Shown here piece by piece: positions 52,033 through 60,670 of a stretch of 64,000 bases of DNA (its first letter is position 1; each line of letters starts with the position of its first letter). A model generated the notes under the pieces. That model had not been told where the DNA came from. It made no database searches and was given only the letters and a program-made list of their open reading frames with translations. Where the stretch lies: the NCBI RefSeq assembly GCF_017068395.1, contig NZ_CP070619.1, forward strand, positions 4,154,001 through 4,218,000, written 5' to 3'. A program made the position numbers and the translations under genes. The DNA comes from Rhodococcus pseudokoreensis (GTDB taxonomy: Bacteria; Actinomycetota; Actinomycetes; Mycobacteriales; Mycobacteriaceae).

Positions 52033-52086
52033 TGCTAGCATCCGACTGTCAACTAGTTTTTTACTAGTACCACTTTTGTTGCTAGT
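52033..52086. promoter_or_regulatory. Four-part CTAG operator array, copy 1
   Basis: TGCTAGCA (52033-52040), AACTAGTT (52051-52058), TACTAGTA (52062-52069) and GCTAGT (52081-52086) put CTAG centres at 18, 11 and 18 bp spacing, itself symmetrical. CTAG is rare in such GC-rich DNA. It is in the divergent gap between the HxlR gene and the metallo-hydrolase gene, where an HxlR dimer would bind. Confidence 0.65.
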
Positions 52087-52143
52087 CAGTGATCGGATTC
52101 TCGGAGGGAGACAGCGCGGCGGGTGGCGTGCTAGAACGAACGA

Positions 52144-53208
52144 GTGGCACTCGGCGAACAGATCGAGATCGACGCTCGGACGCGCATGATCGTGGGTCAG
52201 CCTCTCGACATGGCCGCGCACCAACCGGACGTGGGCAACGCGATCGTTCACCGAGCCGGCGATCTCCTGGTGCTCGTCGACACCGGGGTGACCACCGCTT
52301 TCCGCGACGCGATCCGATCCGCCGCCGACGACCTCGCTCCGTGGTCGAAGATCCTGCTGGTCACCACCCACGGTCACCCCGACCATGTCGGGAACAACGA
52401 CATCGTCGACGACCTCGGCGTCGGACTCGACCGCTCGAACGTGCAGCATTTCGTCAGCGCGCACGACGCGAGCCAGTACCGCGATCGAGGGCTCCCCTAC
52501 TGGATCACGAGTCTCGAACGTGTGTCCGGCCTGGTGCCGGGGTTCGAGGATCCCGCTGACGCAGCACGTCGGCTCCTCGCCATGTACCGGCCCTACGTTC
52601 CCGTCACCTATATCACCCGGACGTACGAGGAACTCCCGCTCGAGCACCTCGTCATCGGCTCTCAACACGTGTCGGGCTGGTCGTTCGGCGACGGTGCCGT
52701 TCAGGTCATCCGCACCCACGGCCACTGCGCCGGCCAGGTCGTCGTCCACCTCCCCGGGGCACGGTTGCTGCACCTGTCCGACGAACCGAACGGACCGTGC
52801 GGCGCGATGCACGACGCCAACCAGATGAATATCTTCGCCGCGGCCGCCCTGGCTCTGACGCTGGTCGAGACCGGCGCTGTCGACGTCGTCACCGAGGGCC
52901 ACGCGTTCGAGGTGTTCGATCGCCCGGCCGCAGCCGAGCGCCTGTCGACGCTGCTCGATCAGGCTTCGGCGCTCGACGGCGCTGCACAGGCACTGCTCGC
53001 CGATCGCATCGACGACCTACCGGCGTTCGTTCACGCATTCATCGCGCGATCCCAGGCGCTGGGTGTAGCGGGTGCGAATCCGAACCCCATGTTCAACACC
53101 ATGATGACGATCGCCAAGTTGCGCGAGCTCGGCCTCGTGGCGAAAGACACCGGCTCGCAACAGACATGGACCCGACCCGCGCTCGGCGACTCCACGCGCG
53201 AACCCTGA
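52144..53208 (+). CDS. Metallo-beta-lactamase-fold hydrolase flanked by the HxlR duplication
   Basis: The product has 354 residues. The metal motif HxHxDH is at 76-81 (TTHGHPDHVGNN); later metal ligands include His in RTHGHCAGQVVV and Asp in LHLSDEPNGP. The fold suits glyoxalase II-, quorum-lactonase- or sulfatase-like MBL enzymes. GTG 52144 is the best start; no good SD. It lies between the two HxlR copies and probably detoxifies or modifies a compound sensed by them. Substrate unknown. Confidence 0.85.
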   Translation: MALGEQIEIDARTRMIVGQPLDMAAHQPDVGNAIVHRAGDLLVLVDTGVTTAFRDAIRSAADDLAPWSKILLVTTHGHPDHVGNNDIVDDLGVGLDRSNVQHFVSAHDASQYRDRGLPYWITSLERVSGLVPGFEDPADAARRLLAMYRPYVPVTYITRTYEELPLEHLVIGSQHVSGWSFGDGAVQVIRTHGHCAGQVVVHLPGARLLHLSDEPNGPCGAMHDANQMNIFAAAALALTLVETGAVDVVTEGHAFEVFDRPAAAERLSTLLDQASALDGAAQALLADRIDDLPAFVHAFIARSQALGVAGANPNPMFNTMMTIAKLRELGLVAKDTGSQQTWTRPALGDSTREP

Positions 53209-53221
53209 CGAGACTTGCCGG

Positions 53222-53560
53222 TCACTGCAGCGTGAGGTGCGTCCTCGCCCAGTCCGCGAGTTCGTCGAGGACCGGCATCAGTGACTGGCCGGCCTCGGTC
53301 AGCTGATATGTGACCGAGACGGGCGGTCCCTCGCAGACTTCCCGCGTCACCAGACCGGCCCCGGCCAGTTCGACGAGACGGTCGGAGAGCACCGAATCGC
53401 TGATGCTCCCGACCGCTCGTCGCAGCCCGGAGAATGTCGCCGGGCCCGACATCAGCGTCGCCAGAATGACGCCGTTCCAGCGCTTGCCCAGGAACGTGAA
53501 CGCCTTCGCGAGCGCGCCGTCGCACGCGCGCGGATCGTGCTGTTCGACGCCTGAGCTCAT
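53222..53560 (-). CDS. HxlR-family transcriptional regulator, copy 2
   Basis: This 112-residue protein is essentially identical to copy 1 (TEAGQSLMPV instead of TEADQSLMPV) and has the same Cys14 and winged helix. It is divergent from the nitroreductase gene. Two intact copies with intact operators imply either recent duplication or selection for separate control of the two neighbouring enzyme genes. Confidence 0.9.
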   Translation of the reverse strand: MSSGVEQHDPRACDGALAKAFTFLGKRWNGVILATLMSGPATFSGLRRAVGSISDSVLSDRLVELAGAGLVTREVCEGPPVSVTYQLTEAGQSLMPVLDELADWARTHLTLQ

Positions 53561-53578
53561 ACCTCGACCTTAGCAAGG

Positions 53579-53632
53579 TGCTAGCATCCCACTGTCAACT
53601 AGTTTTTTACTAGTAACACTTTTGTTGCTAGT
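53579..53632. promoter_or_regulatory. Four-part CTAG operator array, copy 2
   Basis: The array of 52033-52086 is repeated here at +1546: TGCTAGCA, AACTAGTT, TACTAGTA and GCTAGT with 18/11/18 spacing. A base difference after the third site leaves all CTAG cores intact. Confidence 0.65.
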
Positions 53633-53649
53633 CGCCGAGAGGGAAAACC

Positions 53650-54261
53650 ATGAGCTCAGACGTACAGACGCGACCGGAGCTGGATGAAGCGGGTCGCGCG
53701 CTGCTGTTCAGCGAGGCACGCACGGCCAACAGCTTCGCGTCCACCCCGGTCACCGACGAGGAGCTCGCCCAGATCTGGGACCTCGCGAAGTGGGCTCCGA
53801 CCGCGGCGAACACCCAGCCCCTGCGGATCGTGTTCGCCCGGACCGACGAGGGTCGCGCGCGACTGCTGCCGCACATGAGCGAGGGCAACAAGGCGAAGAC
53901 CGAGTCGGCGCCCGCGGTCGCCATCCTGGCCGTCGACACCCAGTTCCACGACCACATCCCGGCGTTGCTGCCGTTCCGGCCGGAGTTGCGCGACGTCTTC
54001 GAAGGCGACGCGACGATGCGCGAGCGAACGGGCGATTTCAACGGCGCCCTGCAGGCCGGCTACTTCATCCTCGCCGTCCGATCCCTCGGCCTGGCCGCAG
54101 GCCCGATGGCCGGCTTCGACGCCGCCGGAATCGACGCCGAGTTCTTCCCCGACGGCCGCTTCCGTTCCATTCTCGTCGTCAACATCGGACACCCGGGCGA
54201 GAACCCGTGGTTCGATCGGCTCCCCCGCCTCGACCCGGCCGACACCGTGTCCTGGGTCTGA
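53650..54261 (+). CDS. Nitroreductase-family FMN oxidoreductase (RutE/malonic-semialdehyde-reductase-like)
   Basis: The product has 203 residues. ARTANSFASTPVTDEELAQI then LAKWAPTAANTQPLRIVFAR gives the FMN-phosphate binding site. GALQAGYFILAVRSLGLAAG is the dimer helix. The short form without a long insertion resembles RutE/HadB-type enzymes that reduce enals, semialdehydes or quinones. GAGAGGG precedes ATG. Control by the HxlR copy upstream fits a redox or electrophile response. Substrate unproven. Confidence 0.87.
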   Translation: MSSDVQTRPELDEAGRALLFSEARTANSFASTPVTDEELAQIWDLAKWAPTAANTQPLRIVFARTDEGRARLLPHMSEGNKAKTESAPAVAILAVDTQFHDHIPALLPFRPELRDVFEGDATMRERTGDFNGALQAGYFILAVRSLGLAAGPMAGFDAAGIDAEFFPDGRFRSILVVNIGHPGENPWFDRLPRLDPADTVSWV

Positions 54262-54552
54262 CTACTCGTCGGAACTCTCACGACGGTGCGTCCCGCGCCG
54301 ACCGGATCGAGGGCTGGGATCGACGGTCACCTCGTCCGTGTCGGCGAAGACGAGGCGACCGTCGTCGAGTGCGATCGCCCACCGATGCGCCGGCGCCCAC
54401 TCGTGCCCGGCGCCACCCGGCTCGGTGAGTGCCGCGTAGTCCTCGACGACCTCACCGGTCGCGTCGGCCTCGGCCTTCCTGCGGACCAGCACCCGCGTGC
54501 CGACGGTCAGCTCGGGACCGGGCTCCGACCTGTCATCGCTTGTGTCGCCCAT
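54262..54552 (-). CDS. Small conserved hypothetical protein
   Basis: This 96-residue acidic protein has an SH3-like core: VGTRVLVRRKAEADATGEVV then HRWAIALDDGRLVFADTDEV. The termini are disordered-looking. It ends immediately beside the nitroreductase stop (tail to tail). Function unknown; such beta-barrel domains often serve in binding. Confidence 0.68.
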   Translation of the reverse strand: MGDTSDDRSEPGPELTVGTRVLVRRKAEADATGEVVEDYAALTEPGGAGHEWAPAHRWAIALDDGRLVFADTDEVTVDPSPRSGRRGTHRRESSDE

Positions 54553-54777
54553 CGTGCACCTCTTCGTTCGGCGAACCTGCTCAGGAGCATAAGCACCTAA
54601 GGCCGCCGGGGCGACCCGAGCAGCGCAATTCGGATGCAGGTGTTACTCACGCCTACAGGCACTTTGACTGCGAAATGGATACGGACCGATGAATTCCGCG
54701 CCGCCGGGTAGTCAACATGGAGTGAACGGCCCTTCCGTATCCGCGGGAGGCCCGAGGCGTCGAGGAGCGTGCCCATC

Positions 54778-55263
54778 GTGGACCAGGAGAATGTGAGCGC
54801 CACCCTGACCGTCGCCGTGCCCGCCGCCACGGTGTTCGCGGTGCTGACCGACCCGAGAACCCATTCGGCAATCGACGGCACCGGCTGGGTGCAGGAAGCC
54901 GCCGACCGGGCGCCGCTGACCGAGGTGGGGCAGATCTTCCGGATGGACATGTACCACCCCAACCATCCGAACGGGAGCTACCGGGTGGCCAACCAAATCC
55001 AGGTTCTCGACCCACCGCGCGCCATCGGCTGGCGCACCGGAGAGGAGAAGGACGACGGCCACCTCGAGTTCGGCGGCTGGAGCTGGCGCTACGACCTCGT
55101 GCCGCTCGGCCCGTCCGAAACCGCGATCACGCTCACCTACGACTGGTCGCCGGTGCCGCAGCGCATCCGGGAGTACCTCCATTTCCCGCCGTTCGGTCCC
55201 GAGCATCTCACCAACTCGCTGCAGCACTTGGCCGACCTCGCCGCACCGCCTGCCAGCACATAG
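54778..55263 (+). CDS. SRPBCC (polyketide cyclase-like) protein
   Basis: The product has about 161 residues. It shows a helix-grip fold with VSATLTVAVPAATVFAVLTD at the N-terminus, IQVLDPPRAIGWRTGEEKDD in the middle and PSETAITLTYDWSPVPQRIR at the C-terminus. GTG 54778 is preferred with GAGGAG ten bases upstream; GTG 54769 is in frame three codons earlier. Ligand unknown. The next gene (a carboxymuconolactone-decarboxylase-like protein) starts 52 bases later on the same strand. Confidence 0.8.
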   Translation: MDQENVSATLTVAVPAATVFAVLTDPRTHSAIDGTGWVQEAADRAPLTEVGQIFRMDMYHPNHPNGSYRVANQIQVLDPPRAIGWRTGEEKDDGHLEFGGWSWRYDLVPLGPSETAITLTYDWSPVPQRIREYLHFPPFGPEHLTNSLQHLADLAAPPAST

Positions 55264-55314
55264 AACACGTGTCAGATCTATCGCCCGCGACGGCTCTCGC
55301 TGTAGCATTCGGGG

Positions 55315-55797
55315 ATGAGTCGAGTAGGTAGCTACAGTGACGATGACGTGGCAGGTTGGCTGTCGATCTCACCCGAACTGGGTGGCGCGCTCGGCGCCTT
55401 CACGGACGCGGTATACAACCGGAACCGGTTACCGTTACGGGTGCGGGAGATCGCGCGGATGGCGGTCGCGGAGGCCAACGAGTGCGCGGTATGCCTCGGC
55501 ACCCGCGACCGCAGTGGCGCCGACGCGGGCATCGACGAGCACTTCTACGATCACGTCCTCGAGTGGGAGTCGTGGCCCGGGTACAGCGCGGAGGAGCGGA
55601 CGGCGGCGGAGTTCGCGCACCGGTTCGCCACCGATCACACGGCGCTGCGCGAGGACGAGGACTTCTGGGCGCGGTGCCACGAGCACTTCACCGACGAGAT
55701 CCTGACCGACCTGGCGTTGTCGTGCGCGTTGTGGCTGGGAACGGGCCGGGTGCTGCGGGTGCTCGACATCGGTCAGACGTGCAAGCTCACGCTCTGA
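55315..55797 (+). CDS. Carboxymuconolactone decarboxylase / AhpD-like protein
   Basis: The 160-residue product is helical. RVREIARMAVAEANECAVCL contains the AhpD-type CxxC (C-A-V-C), with acidic residues before it, as in the AhpD peroxidase family. LPLRVREIARMAVAE is the characteristic entry helix. Role in the family: alkylhydroperoxidase or decarboxylase. The CxxC favours a thiol-peroxidase function. SD is weak (GGGG). Confidence 0.85.
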   Translation: MSRVGSYSDDDVAGWLSISPELGGALGAFTDAVYNRNRLPLRVREIARMAVAEANECAVCLGTRDRSGADAGIDEHFYDHVLEWESWPGYSAEERTAAEFAHRFATDHTALREDEDFWARCHEHFTDEILTDLALSCALWLGTGRVLRVLDIGQTCKLTL

Positions 55798-55807
55798 GCG
55801 CGCGTCC

Positions 55808-56701
55808 TCATTCCCATTCCCGCTGCGGCAAGACGTCCTCCATGAGCCTGCGCAGCGCGGGGTTCCGGCTGTCCGAGCGCCAGGCGGCGTTCATCTGGAC
55901 GGGCCGGTCGCGGATCGCGGAGACGGGCCGGAACACGACCCCTTCCGGGTGCATCGTCTGCGCGGACTCCGGGACGAGGGCCATGCCGAGCCCGGACCGG
56001 ACGAGCACCAGCATGGTGTGCACCTGCGTGACGTACTGGACGTAGCGCGGGGAGGCCCCGACGATCGTGAACGTGCTGATGAGCAGTTCGTGGAAATACC
56101 GGGCATCGACGGGCGAATACATGACGACGGGTTGGTCGTCGAAATCCTCCACCGCCAACTGGTCGGCGTCGGCGAGGGGGTGCCCCGCGGGCAACGCGGC
56201 GACGAGGCGTTCGTGGTGGATGGGGCGGGTGTCGATGCCGGGCCGGGTGAGGATGGGGCGGATCAGCCCGAGGTCCAGTTCACCGCTGATCAGCGATTCG
56301 ATCTGCACCGACGTGACCATCTCCCGCAGAACGATTTTCACGTCCGGCAGCCGGTCGCGTGCGGCCTCGAGCAACCTCGGCAGCACCGCGTGCGCGGACG
56401 CACCGGTGAATCCGACGACGACGGTGCCGAGATCACCGGCAGGCACCCGGCGCACCGTCAGGGCGGCACTCTCCGACAGACTCAGAATGCGCCGGGCGTC
56501 GGGCAGGAACGCCGCCCCGGCGGCGGTGAGCGTGACGGATCGGCTGGTGCGGTCGATCAACTGCACCCCGAGTTCGCTTTCGAGTTGCTGGATCTGACGG
56601 CTCAGCGGCGGCTGCGTCATGTGCAGGCGCTCCGCGGCGCGACCGAAATGCAGTTCCTCCGCGACGGCGATGAAACACGACAGCCGTGCGAGGGAGAACA
56701 T
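55808..56701 (-). CDS. LysR-family regulator next to the glucarate operon
   Basis: The product has 297 residues. The N-terminal winged helix has FIAVAEELHFGRAAERLHMT and QPPLSRQIQQLESELGVQLI; the C-terminal effector domain resembles substrate-binding proteins (LVAALPAGHPLADADQLAVE). ATG 56701 is preferred with AAAGGAG eight bases upstream, over GTG 56710. It sits beyond the terminator of the glucarate operon in the same orientation, so it is transcribed separately. Control of that operon is a reasonable guess by proximity only. Confidence 0.87.
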   Translation of the reverse strand: MFSLARLSCFIAVAEELHFGRAAERLHMTQPPLSRQIQQLESELGVQLIDRTSRSVTLTAAGAAFLPDARRILSLSESAALTVRRVPAGDLGTVVVGFTGASAHAVLPRLLEAARDRLPDVKIVLREMVTSVQIESLISGELDLGLIRPILTRPGIDTRPIHHERLVAALPAGHPLADADQLAVEDFDDQPVVMYSPVDARYFHELLISTFTIVGASPRYVQYVTQVHTMLVLVRSGLGMALVPESAQTMHPEGVVFRPVSAIRDRPVQMNAAWRSDSRNPALRRLMEDVLPQREWE

Positions 56702-56746
56702 TCGATCCACTCCTTTGCCTCGAGGTGGAACTCAATGTAGCCCACG

Positions 56747-56784
56747 CGGAAGGCGCCGACCGCGTGGGCGGTCGGCGCCTTCCG
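56747..56784 (-). terminator. Terminator of the glucarate operon
   Basis: A perfect 15-bp stem (CGGAAGGCGCCGACC against its complement) with an 8-base loop begins ten bases after the glucarate dehydratase stop and precedes the LysR gene. Confidence 0.85.
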
Positions 56785-56793
56785 GTGCTCCGG

Positions 56794-58065
56794 CTACCAG
56801 CGCGGGCAGGTGTTCTCGAACGTGGGATCCACCGACTTCATGTACCCCGTGTCGTCGCGGTCGCGCACCCCGCAGTCGAGGTACTGCTGGTGCAGCGCGG
56901 CGAGGGCGTCCTCGTCGATCTCGACACCGAGGCCCGGCGTCGTCGGCACCGCGACCGCGCCGTCGACGAACTTCAGCACACCGGGCTTGACGACGTCCTC
57001 GGTCTTCCACGGCCAGTGCGTGTCACACGCGTACGTGAGGTTCGGGGTGGCGCCTGCGAGGTGCACCATCGCGGCCAGGCTGATCCCGAGATGCGAGTTC
57101 GAGTGCATCGACAGGCCCAGGCCGAAGTTGTCGCAGACCCCGGCGAGCAGCCGCGACCGCTGCAGGCCACCCCAGTAGTGGTGATCCGACAGCACGACCT
57201 GCACCGAATCCTTCAGCACCGCAGGCTTGAGCTGATCGAACGCGACGACGCACATGTTCGTGGCCAGCGGCATCTTCGCCTCACGCGCGACCTCGGCCAT
57301 GCCGTCGAGACCGGGTGTGGGGTCCTCGAGGTATTCGACGATGCCGTCGAGTTCCGACGCCACCCTGATCGACGTGTCGACGGTCCACGCGGCGTTGGGG
57401 TCGAGGCGCAGCGGCAGGTCGGGGAACGCGGCCCGGAGCGCCTTGATGCCGGCGATCTCCTCGTCCGGGGAGAACACGCCGCCCTTGACCTTGATGGCCT
57501 CGAAGCCGTACTCACCGATCATCTTCTGCGCCTGGCGGACCAGACCGTCCGGGTCGACGGCCTCGCCCCATTCGTCGTGCTCGGCGCCGGGGTGCCCGGC
57601 CCACTTGTAGAACAGGTAGGCGCTGAACGGGACGGCGTCGCGCACCTTGCCGCCGAGAAGATCCGACACCGGCCTGCCGAGCGCCTTGCCCTGCACGTCG
57701 AGGCACGCCACCTCGAACGGGGAGAACACGCGGTCGGTGGTGCTGGCCGTGGTGATCATGCCCGCGACGCCGTCGCCACCCGTGACGGTCAGCGTGGCGA
57801 TCTTTTCGTCGATCGCGGCGCGGATCGCGTTGAGCGCGAACACGTCCAGCCCGACGATCGCCTCGGCGGCCGCCTCGAGCCGGAGCAGGTGGGCCGTGTC
57901 GGCGTAGGTTTCACCGAGTCCGACGAGGCCGCCGTCCGTGTCGAGTTGGATGATCGCGCGCAGCGCATACGGCTGGTGCACGCCGACGGTGTTGAGGAGC
58001 GGCGGATCGACGAACGCGACGGGCGTGATCCGCGCGCCGGTGATCCGGATCGGTGCGGCAGTCAT
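56794..58065 (-). CDS. gudD: Glucarate dehydratase
   Basis: This 423-residue enolase-superfamily enzyme begins with GARITPVAFVDPPLLNTVGV. The active-site Lys pair is in EAIKVKGG, metal ligands in LRLDPNAAW and EYLEDPTPG plus LATNMCVV, and the catalytic His in LGLSMHSNSHLGIS. This arrangement matches D-glucarate dehydratase, which converts glucarate (or idarate) to 5-keto-4-deoxyglucarate. ATG 58065 shares a base with the upstream stop (TGATG). Last gene of the operon. Confidence 0.93.
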   Translation of the reverse strand: MTAAPIRITGARITPVAFVDPPLLNTVGVHQPYALRAIIQLDTDGGLVGLGETYADTAHLLRLEAAAEAIVGLDVFALNAIRAAIDEKIATLTVTGGDGVAGMITTASTTDRVFSPFEVACLDVQGKALGRPVSDLLGGKVRDAVPFSAYLFYKWAGHPGAEHDEWGEAVDPDGLVRQAQKMIGEYGFEAIKVKGGVFSPDEEIAGIKALRAAFPDLPLRLDPNAAWTVDTSIRVASELDGIVEYLEDPTPGLDGMAEVAREAKMPLATNMCVVAFDQLKPAVLKDSVQVVLSDHHYWGGLQRSRLLAGVCDNFGLGLSMHSNSHLGISLAAMVHLAGATPNLTYACDTHWPWKTEDVVKPGVLKFVDGAVAVPTTPGLGVEIDEDALAALHQQYLDCGVRDRDDTGYMKSVDPTFENTCPRW

Positions 58066-59000
58066 CAGACCGCCGCCTGCACCGCGAGAGCGTCGGCGAG
58101 AACGGCGCGGCCGGCTGCGGTGATCCGAGTGAGCTCACGCACGTGCACCTCGCTCGTCGCGACGAGCGGCGGCCGCACGGGCCCGGCGTCGATACCCTCC
58201 ATCGCGACACCCGACTTGATCAGCGACACCGCGTATCCGGGCACCTGGTCGCGCAGGCGCACCAGGGGGTGGAAGAAGTCGCGGAGCAGTGCGTCGGTGA
58301 GTTCCTGGTTGCCGGATTCGAGGGCGTCGTAGAAGCCGAGCGCGAGTTCCGGTGCGAAGGCGAACGTGGCGGACGAGTACAGCGTGACACCGATCGCGCG
58401 GTACGCCTGCTGCGTGACCTCGGCGGTGGGCATGCCGTTGAAGAACAGGAACTGCTTGCCGGACGGGGCGAGCGCGTCCTTCACCGCACGGACGATGCGG
58501 CCCACCTTGTCGAGATCGCCGGTGCCGTCCTTGAAACCGATGACGGTCGGGAACTGTGCGACCTCCACGGCGGCCGCCTCGTCGAAGCGGGCGTTGCCGC
58601 GGTTGTACACGACGAGCGGCAGGTCGGTGGTGTCGGCGACCGCGCGGGTGTACTCCACCAGCCCGGCCTGCGGCATTGTCACCAGGTACGGCGGGAGCAG
58701 CAGGATGCCGTCGGCGCCGTTGGCCTTCGCGCTGGCGGCGAACTCCTTGGCCTGCTGCACGGAACCGCCTGCGCCGGCGAAGACGGGGACCCGTCCGGCG
58801 ACGACCTCGGTGGCCTTGGCGACGATCTTGCCGAACTCCTCCAGCCCGAGGGCATGGAATTCGCCTGTGCCGCAGGCGATGAAGACGCCTCCGGGGCCGG
58901 CATCGACGCCCTTGGCGACGTGCTCGGCGAGCCGGTCGTAGTCGACGTCGCCGGATGCTGTGAACGGGGTGACGGGGAAGAACAGGACGCCGTCGAGCAT
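58065..59000 (-). CDS. kdgD: 5-dehydro-4-deoxyglucarate dehydratase (KdgD), DHDPS family
   Basis: The 311-residue TIM barrel begins MLDGVLFFPVTPFTASGDVD. The Tyr in LPLVVYNRGN and the Schiff-base Lys in VIGFKDGTGDL are placed as in KdgD. ATG 59000 has AAGGAG eight bases upstream; an upstream in-frame ATG is not preferred. Reaction: 5-keto-4-deoxyglucarate to 2-oxoglutarate semialdehyde plus CO2 and water. The position between the semialdehyde dehydrogenase and glucarate dehydratase genes confirms the subtype over dihydrodipicolinate synthase. Confidence 0.9.
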   Translation of the reverse strand: MLDGVLFFPVTPFTASGDVDYDRLAEHVAKGVDAGPGGVFIACGTGEFHALGLEEFGKIVAKATEVVAGRVPVFAGAGGSVQQAKEFAASAKANGADGILLLPPYLVTMPQAGLVEYTRAVADTTDLPLVVYNRGNARFDEAAAVEVAQFPTVIGFKDGTGDLDKVGRIVRAVKDALAPSGKQFLFFNGMPTAEVTQQAYRAIGVTLYSSATFAFAPELALGFYDALESGNQELTDALLRDFFHPLVRLRDQVPGYAVSLIKSGVAMEGIDAGPVRPPLVATSEVHVRELTRITAAGRAVLADALAVQAAV

Positions 59001-59025
59001 GGGAAACTCCTTCACGAGGGAAAAA

Positions 59026-60621
59026 TCAGGCTTGGGTGAGTCGGCCGTCGATGCGACGCCACAACTGGTCGGGGTTGCCGTCGGCGATGGCGGCGGGGAG
59101 CAGCGAGCTCGGAACATCCTGGTAGGCAACGGGACGCAGGAAGCGTTCGATCGCCAGCGAACCCACGGACGTGGTGCGCGAATCGGACGTCGCGGGGTGC
59201 GGACCACCGTGCACCATCGCGTGACCGACCTCGACCCCGGTGGGCCAGCCGTTGAACAGGATTCGCCCGGCCTTGAGCTCGAGGACGGGCAGCAGGCGGC
59301 CCGCCTCGTCGAGATCGGCGTCGTCGACGTGGACGGTCGCGGTCAGCTGGCCTTCCAGCTTCGCCGCCACGGCGCGCACCTGCTCGGCGTCGCGGCAGCG
59401 GACGATCAGGCTGGACGAGCCGAACACCTCCTGCTGCAACACCTCCGAGCCCAGGAACGTGTCGGCGTCGGCGCTGAACAGCGCTGCCCGGCCGGTGTTG
59501 GGTGCGTCGGTTTCGGTGCCGCGAGCCTCCACGGTCGCGGCCCCGCTGAGCGCGGTGACGCCGTCGGCGTAGCAGCCGGCGATGTTCGGGGTGAGCATCG
59601 GGGTGGGCGTGCTCTCGGCGACCGCGGCACGTGCGGACTCGACGAACGAGGTGAGTCCGGGACCGTCGACGGCGATGACGAGACCGGGGTTGGTGCAGAA
59701 CTGTCCGGAACCGAGGGTCAGCGACCCGACGAAGGCGCGACCGAGTTCGGCGCCGCGGGTGGTGAGCGCGTTCTCGAGGAGGAACACCGGGTTGATCGAA
59801 CTCATCTCCGCGTACACCGGGATCGGTTCCGGGCGTCCCGCGGCGGCTGCGACCAGAGCGGTTCCACCGGAACGGGATCCGGTGAAGCCGACGGCCTTGA
59901 TGCGCGGATCCGTGACCAGCGCGGTGCCGAGCCCGCGGCCCGAGCCGAACAGCAGGGAGAACGTTCCCGCAGGCATGCCGGTGCTCGCGACGGCGTCGGC
60001 GATGGCGCGGCCGACGAGTTCGGACGTGCCGGGGTGCGCGTCGTGGGCCTTCACGACGACGGGGCAGCCCGCCGCCAGTGCGGAGGCGGTGTCGCCGCCG
60101 GCGACGGAGAACGCGAGGGGGAAGTTGCTGGCACCGAACACGGCGACCGGTCCGAGCGGGACCTTCCGCTGCCGGATGTCGGCACGCGGCAGCGGGGTGC
60201 GGTCGGGCTGCGCGGGATCGATGCGGGCACCGTTCCAGCCGCCGTCGCGCAGGACGCCGGCGAACAGCCGCAGCTGTCCGGAGGTGCGTCCGACCTCGCC
60301 GGTGACGCGGCCCTGGGGAAGTCCGGATTCGGCGCACACCCGGGCGATCAGCGTCTCGCCGAGCGCCTCGATGTTGTCGGCGATCGTCTCGAGGAACCGG
60401 GCGCGCTCCTCGGACGTCGTGGCGCGGTACGGCGCGAACGCCTCGGCGGCGGCGGCGCAGGCGGCGTCGACGTCCCGGTCGTCACCGTGCGCGAAGCCGG
60501 GCTCGAGCTGGTGGCCGGTGGCGGGGTCGATGCCGTGGATGGTCGTGCCGGAACCCTGCACGGGGTTGCCCGCGATGATCATCTGTCCGGTCACGTCGGT
60601 CCGGTTCACCGTTGCTGTCAT
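59026..60621 (-). CDS. 2-oxoglutarate semialdehyde (2,5-dioxovalerate) dehydrogenase
   Basis: The protein has 531 residues and belongs to the aldehyde dehydrogenase superfamily. Catalytic Cys lies in [15 protein letters not shown] and Glu in [12 protein letters not shown]; the adenine pocket motif is [25 protein letters not shown] ([18 protein letters not shown]). The long extended C-terminus is typical of the ketoglutarate-semialdehyde subgroup. GAGGATCG precedes ATG. It follows the transporter gene by 49 bases and leads KdgD by 25. Reaction: oxidation to 2-oxoglutarate for the TCA cycle. Confidence 0.9.
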   Translation of the reverse strand: MTATVNRTDVTGQMIIAGNPVQGSGTTIHGIDPATGHQLEPGFAHGDDRDVDAACAAAAEAFAPYRATTSEERARFLETIADNIEALGETLIARVCAESGLPQGRVTGEVGRTSGQLRLFAGVLRDGGWNGARIDPAQPDRTPLPRADIRQRKVPLGPVAVFGASNFPLAFSVAGGDTASALAAGCPVVVKAHDAHPGTSELVGRAIADAVASTGMPAGTFSLLFGSGRGLGTALVTDPRIKAVGFTGSRSGGTALVAAAAGRPEPIPVYAEMSSINPVFLLENALTTRGAELGRAFVGSLTLGSGQFCTNPGLVIAVDGPGLTSFVESARAAVAESTPTPMLTPNIAGCYADGVTALSGAATVEARGTETDAPNTGRAALFSADADTFLGSEVLQQEVFGSSSLIVRCRDAEQVRAVAAKLEGQLTATVHVDDADLDEAGRLLPVLELKAGRILFNGWPTGVEVGHAMVHGGPHPATSDSRTTSVGSLAIERFLRPVAYQDVPSSLLPAAIADGNPDQLWRRIDGRLTQA

Positions 60622-60670
60622 GATGCGATCCTCGAATTCTCGTCTGCGTTTCGTATGGTCCGGTGACGGG

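Larger units (their letters stand above)
51675..52087. repeat. Copy 1 of a 413-bp duplication carrying an HxlR gene and its promoter
   Basis: This segment matches 53221-53633 base for base without gaps apart from roughly a dozen substitutions. It contains the whole HxlR coding region and the upstream control region. The two copies lie in the same orientation, 1546 bp apart. Confidence 0.9.
53221..53633. repeat. Copy 2 of the 413-bp HxlR duplication
   Basis: This is the partner of 51675-52087, with the same boundaries relative to the HxlR gene. The segment ends just before the nitroreductase SD, so the duplication moved a complete regulator plus operator in front of a second gene. Confidence 0.9.
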
